The notes under the pieces are model-generated. The model had not been told where the DNA came from and ran no database searches. It saw only the letters and a program-made list of their open reading frames with translations. A DNA stretch of 47,274 bases from Gonium pectorale (Eukaryota; Chlorophyta; Chlorophyceae; Chlamydomonadales; Volvocaceae): positions 22,212 through 69,485 of the forward strand of contig LSYV01000097.1 in the NCBI GenBank assembly GCA_001584585.1. The letters run 5' to 3'. Below are positions 43,423 to 47,274 of the stretch, in pieces; within the stretch, counting starts at the first letter, position 1; each line of letters opens with the position of its first letter. The translations under genes and the position numbers were made by a program.

Positions 43423-45834
43423 ATGGCATTCGATACGCCGACAAGGAGCAACAGCAGGTAGGAGTGCAGCAGCGTTTTCGTAGTTTCCATCCCGAGGCTA
43501 TAATATCGCAATTCAGGCCCAGACATAAGAGAGCATTGTCTCTGCCGAGCCGCATGTGCCGTGCTGACCTCCAATGCCGAGCATGTCGATGGACTCCACT
43601 ACACCCCAACTATCACCTGTCGCCTCGACATGCCCTGACAGACTTTTTGGTACGTGGATGCCAGAACTCAAGGACCAGGAGCAGCGCGCCGCTTCGCCTC
43701 GCTTTGCCAAGGAGCGGGGCCCACGGGAGCATGTACAAGACACAACCCCGGTATGCGACCAGCTCCCTCGCGCCCCTCGCATGCTGCTACCTCCCAACGA
43801 TGTCCCCCGGTAGTCGATCCGGGTCATCGTAATCCATCCTTCAAACGCTACCTCGCCTTATCCCACCCCTGCCCCCCATGCTTTCTCCTTTCCTCTCGAT
43901 CGGCGACAGACCCGCAAGCAGTGCCAACAGCCGACCGTCCCAGCGACCCAGAGCCCCCCGAACGAGGTCATCGCGCTGACCGCCGCAGTCGCCTGCGAGC
44001 GCCGCACCCGCCTGGCCGCCGAGAAGCGCCTCTCGCAGGCCGAGGGCCGCTTCGACGACCTCACCCGGCAGCTCGAGGAGGCCAGGCAGCAGGCGGAGCG
44101 CATGGCCGAGACCGCTCGCCAGTACGAGGCGCGGGTGGGTGCCACATGCATGCTGCACGCGTCCCGTCGCAACCCCATGTCCCACACTCCGAAGCACGAG
44201 CCTGCGATTCTCCTTCTCCCATCCCATCCGCCTTCCTAGGAGGTCGGTCGGGCCATACTTGGCCCGGGTCACCAGGGCCGAATGGCCAGGGCCAGCCAGG
44301 ACCACAAGTTGTCACGGTTCCTGTGGTGCCCGCCTCCCCACGGCCCCCGCCCACCGCACGTGCCGGTCAAGCAGCCCTCTACGTTCTGTCCCACCTAGCT
44401 GCCTCGTGCCTCCCCCGCGTGCCCCCACCCGTCCACCCAGGCCCACAAGGCCGAACAGGAGCTGGCCGCCGCCCTCGCCGATCGGAACTGGTTCTGCGCC
44501 GAGGGCCACGCGGCCAGGATGCTCCTGGAGACCGGCCGCGACGCCGCAGCGCTGGGCGAGCAGCTGGCGGCGTGCAGGCTGCAGGCGCAGGCACAGGTGG
44601 GACGGTGGGACAGCGCGTGGCAGCTCAATGCAGCTCGGAGTGTGTTCTATTTGCAGTGTTCGCTGCCAGGGCACGGGATGCGCGCCTGTGTCCCCCGCAG
44701 CGGCGATGTTCGACCCCCGGGGGCTCGCTCTGCTCTGTGACCAACACTCGTGCTCGTCGGCCCTGCCTCTGACCAGGCCCATACTGGCGGTATGCCCCTC
44801 CCTAGGCCCCCTGCCCCACGCCATTGTCATTGCCCTGCGGCTCTCCCCTTGGGCCCCCGCCCCAGGCTATCGACAACGACGCGCTGCGGACGCACCTGCG
44901 CCAGCTGCAGTCCGCCTTCGACGCCCGGCTGCAGGCGGCGGCGGCACGTGAGGCGCAGCTCAGCGAGCAGCTGGCCATGGCGCGCACGGCGGCGCGCGCG
45001 TCGGCGGCGCAGGAGGCGGCTGCGGCTTCCGCGGCTGCTGCTGCCCGGATGAAGGTGCTCGAGGACGAGCTGGACTTCATGTCGTGCTCCCTGGACATCA
45101 AGGACCAGCGGGTGGGTCGACCGGGGGGTTTATGGGCGGGTCAACGTGTGGGCGTTCGGGTGCTGGGTTGAACCGGACAGGCACCGGAGAGGCGGGGCAA
45201 AGACGGGCGGCTTTTGCTGTTGCGTTTTTTGGGGCGGCCTAGCCAGGCGGCCTGGCAATCCCGATTGCACGCCGCCATCACATCGGCACTAACTGATTGC
45301 ACCTCACCCTACCTCACGCTCGGCACGCCGCCCCGACTGCAGGTCAAGAACATCGAGCTCGAGGCCATGCGGCTGGCGGCTGCCCTGGACGACAGCAACC
45401 GCCGGGTCGCGGAGCTGCTGGAGGCGGGGCTCACGGCCGCCACCTCCGCCGGCAGCGCCCCGTCGGCTGCTGCGCTCTTTGACGCAGCCGCCGGCTCCAG
45501 CCGCATGATGGATCTGGCCAACGGTGCCGACTTGGGCGGCGGTGCCCTTTTCGGCGGCTTTGGCGGCTTCGCGCCGCTGCCGTGCTCACAGGACGGCTGC
45601 GCCGCGCAGCAGCTGCCGGCCGCGGTCGCCTCGGCGTGGTCCTCCCGGACCTCCTCCGCCCGCTCGCTGACCGCGCTGGGCATGGGGCTGGGCGCGGCGA
45701 CGCCCTTCCTGGCCTTCCCGGCCCCTGTGCTGGGCGTGGGCGCGAGCGATGCGGAGCAGACAGATAGCAGCAGCGACGGCGGCTCCAAGCGCGGGACGGA
45801 GGCGGGGGAGGCTACAGGGTACGGCACATTGTGA
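43423..45834 (+). CDS. 420-aa coiled-coil protein, function unknown
   Basis: Six exons join in phase: 43423-43457, 43642-43750, 43910-44134, 44441-44596, 44866-45111 and 45343-45834. After MAFDTPTRSNSRLFGTWMPE and a basic linker, most of residues 70-290 are predicted coiled coil. Segments include EVIALTAAVACERRTRLAAE, FDDLTRQLEEARQQAERMAE, AHKAEQELAAALADRNWFCA, LRTHLRQLQSAFDARLQAAA and VKNIELEAMRLAAALDDSNR. The last 130 residues are Ser/Gly/Ala-rich with an acidic end (SDAEQTDSSSDGG). Exons tend to end at heptad boundaries in phase 0. The architecture suggests a structural or adaptor protein (cytoskeletal, basal-body or trafficking), but nothing identifies a family. The exon 2 acceptor was chosen because it alone satisfies both flanking phases with a good pyrimidine tract. 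Confidence 0.75.
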
Positions 45835-46978
45835 CGCATGCGGCTCGTGGCGAGGCAGGCCGTGCCCGTGTACAGCCGTGAATAGGGTTGCCCCACGGCC
45901 CTAAAGCGCTCCACGACCCACGACCCAGTACACACCCTACGGAAATGTGCTGTACATGTGTACATTTGTTCATTCGTACATTCAACACTCAGCAACAACC
46001 TATAGGCCCTATGCGGGTGAGCTTGGTCGACAGAACTGCCGCTGCCCTCGGCTGGCTGTTCGCGGCACATAGAGAAATGGTAGCGCGCTAGCGATTACGG
46101 CATGTTGAGCGGCGTGAAGTGGTTTGTCGGGCGCGGCGGGGAATGCCCCGGCGGCGTATGCCCCTACCTGGCGAGACATGCGCGTTAAAGCACATGGCAA
46201 AGGGTGGCGTGTCCAGTTAAATCTTTGACGGGCTTGTGCCTGAACTCGGTGCGTGCAGTCCTCTTGCTTGGGCGCACATCCAGCATTCAAACTGTAACGT
46301 GTACGAATCGAGTGCGGTCGTAGTGCATGTACGAGCTACTGTCGGGCATGGGGATGGATTGCCTTCTATTTAAGGAGCCGCATACAGCCCATTGAGGAGG
46401 GGGAGGAATTCCGCTTGCAAGGCTGACTCGTCTCTTCGAAGCGGAGCCCGACCACTTGACTCGTGCACATACCGTTACCCGGGCTGTCCACCTTTTTTAC
46501 TTGCTCCAGTAACTGGCGAGCACACCTAACGTGATTAGCATTCCTACAGGGATTACAATAGCGACTGTCCGGAACATACACGCGATACACGCGAGACGCG
46601 GAAATCTCGGCTCCGGGACCGGAGCTAACCAGGGTACTTTGTGGCCACCACCTTGGTGGGCGTTGTAGCCACCAAGTTGGTGGGAAGATCGCGACCTTCT
46701 TTAATTACATCCAGGCACAAATCCGCCTTGTCATATGCGATACAGCTACTTCATTCCCGTGTTCCCTTGCACCATTCTGTCGCGTTCCCGTTTCCGTACG
46801 TCTCACTCTTAGGCTCTTTCATTGGGCCATATCACGATTTCTCAAAGTTGCCTTTAGGGTCCTTACAAGCATGAAAGCCTTGCGGCGCTCTGCCAATCAA
46901 ACGATGGACCAGCTGAATGCCAACGCGTGCTTGCCAAAGCGTGCTTTGACGTGAGCGTCAACTCCTCAGCTCCTGGCA
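45835..46978. other. 3' UTR of the coiled-coil gene and 5' region of the last gene
   Basis: The 3' UTR probably ends after TGTAA at 46293-46297. The rest, up to 46978, is AT-richer and contains CTATTTAAGG near 46368, a weak TATA-like word 600 bases before the next ATG. No other exon is supported. Confidence 0.5.
46293..46297 (+). terminator. TGTAA polyadenylation signal of the coiled-coil gene
   Basis: TGTAA about 460 bases after the stop at 45834, a plausible 3' UTR length for these algae. Confidence 0.5.
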
Positions 46979-47274
46979 ATGTCGCGCAAGGTAAGGCCCC
47001 TATCGACCGAGAGGACGTTGCGGAAGCAAAGCAAGTGCTGATCTTTTGGCCTCTGCCTGCACCCGGCAGGGCAAGATCATATCATATGATGCTGATAGCG
47101 AGGACGATGTCCACCAACACAAGCGTGTCCGAATGGACCCCGAAGCATACGCACGGCTGGCGACCCGGCACGCCCCACGAGCCCCTGCGCCTCCGCCACC
47201 GCCGTCACCGCCTTCACCTCCACCCTCACCCAGGGATTCTGGTGCGGATTCAAGGTGCGACTGTGGTAGCGGGC
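46979..47274 (+). CDS. 5' end of a gene with an acidic/basic and Pro-rich start (partial)
   Basis: A four-codon first exon (46979-46990, MSRK, donor GTAAGG) joins a second exon from 47070 in phase 0 and stays open to the window edge. It begins GKIISYDADSEDDVHQHKRV, then RMDPEAYARLATRHAP, then a Pro/Ser run and RDSGADSRCDCGSG. The short acidic patch followed by KHKR-like basic residues could be a nuclear signal. No family can be assigned from 70 residues. The tiny first exon makes the start codon less sure. Confidence 0.45.

Noticed and set aside
1..47274. Bacterial or organellar origin of the window, suggested by the TopA-type topoisomerase
   Set aside because: Numerous spliceosomal introns, BUD31, RING-H2, FATC and an intron-bearing nuclear-type tRNA show that the DNA is nuclear and eukaryotic.

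Overview
The window is nuclear DNA of a green alga, most likely a volvocine chlorophyte (Chlamydomonas/Volvox relatives). Almost every gene is broken by short GC-rich GT-AG introns. Exon third positions are nearly all G or C, and proteins carry long Ala, Gly, Pro and Gln runs. Some transcripts end near the TGTAA polyadenylation signal typical of this group. The gene content is eukaryotic: BUD31, a RING-H2 ligase, a TRRAP-type FATC tail, HMG boxes and an intron-bearing tRNA. Two assembly gaps (40 N at 25207-25246, 701 N at 36474-37174) interrupt genes. All exon models were joined by hand from splice motifs and reading phase; no search was run.

Layout: 1-1667 (+) is the 3' end of an unrecognised helical protein gene. 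4071-7373 (-) encodes an 874-aa acidic, probably nuclear protein with a conserved Trp-rich N-terminal module. 8189-10865 (-) encodes a 449-aa coiled-coil protein with a BLISTER-like N-terminus. It diverges from 11333-12617 (+), a BUD31/G10 splicing factor that has lost most of the family cysteines. 14108-16157 (+) is a membrane RING-H2 ligase. 18832-19113 (+) is an isolated TRRAP-type FATC tail with no kinase domain upstream.

19520-22520 (+) is the most accessory-looking part: a PD-(D/E)XK nuclease-like protein of the Crinkler-type effector class, followed by a decayed protein-kinase domain. 23479-25939 (+) encodes a 274-aa protein of an unnamed family with a Cdc37-like N-terminal motif. 25940-28144 is gene-poor and repeat-rich. 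28145-31195 (-) is a metallo-beta-lactamase-fold protein, probably plastid-targeted, and diverges from the large gene at 32179-42094 (+). That gene encodes a bacterial-type DNA topoisomerase I (organellar by inference) whose C-terminus has acquired two HMG boxes. One of its introns holds an antisense tRNA-Glu(UUC) gene that has its own 13-nt intron. 43423-45834 (+) encodes a 420-aa coiled-coil protein. 46979-47274 (+) is the 5' end of a further gene.

The genes are not an operon or pathway. They are independent units, partly paired head to head, and their introns and spacers carry at least three short dispersed repeat families. The observations I would follow first are the nuclease plus decayed kinase, the FATC mini-gene, the topoisomerase-HMG fusion, the cysteine-poor BUD31, and the dispersed CGTCGTATGCG repeat.
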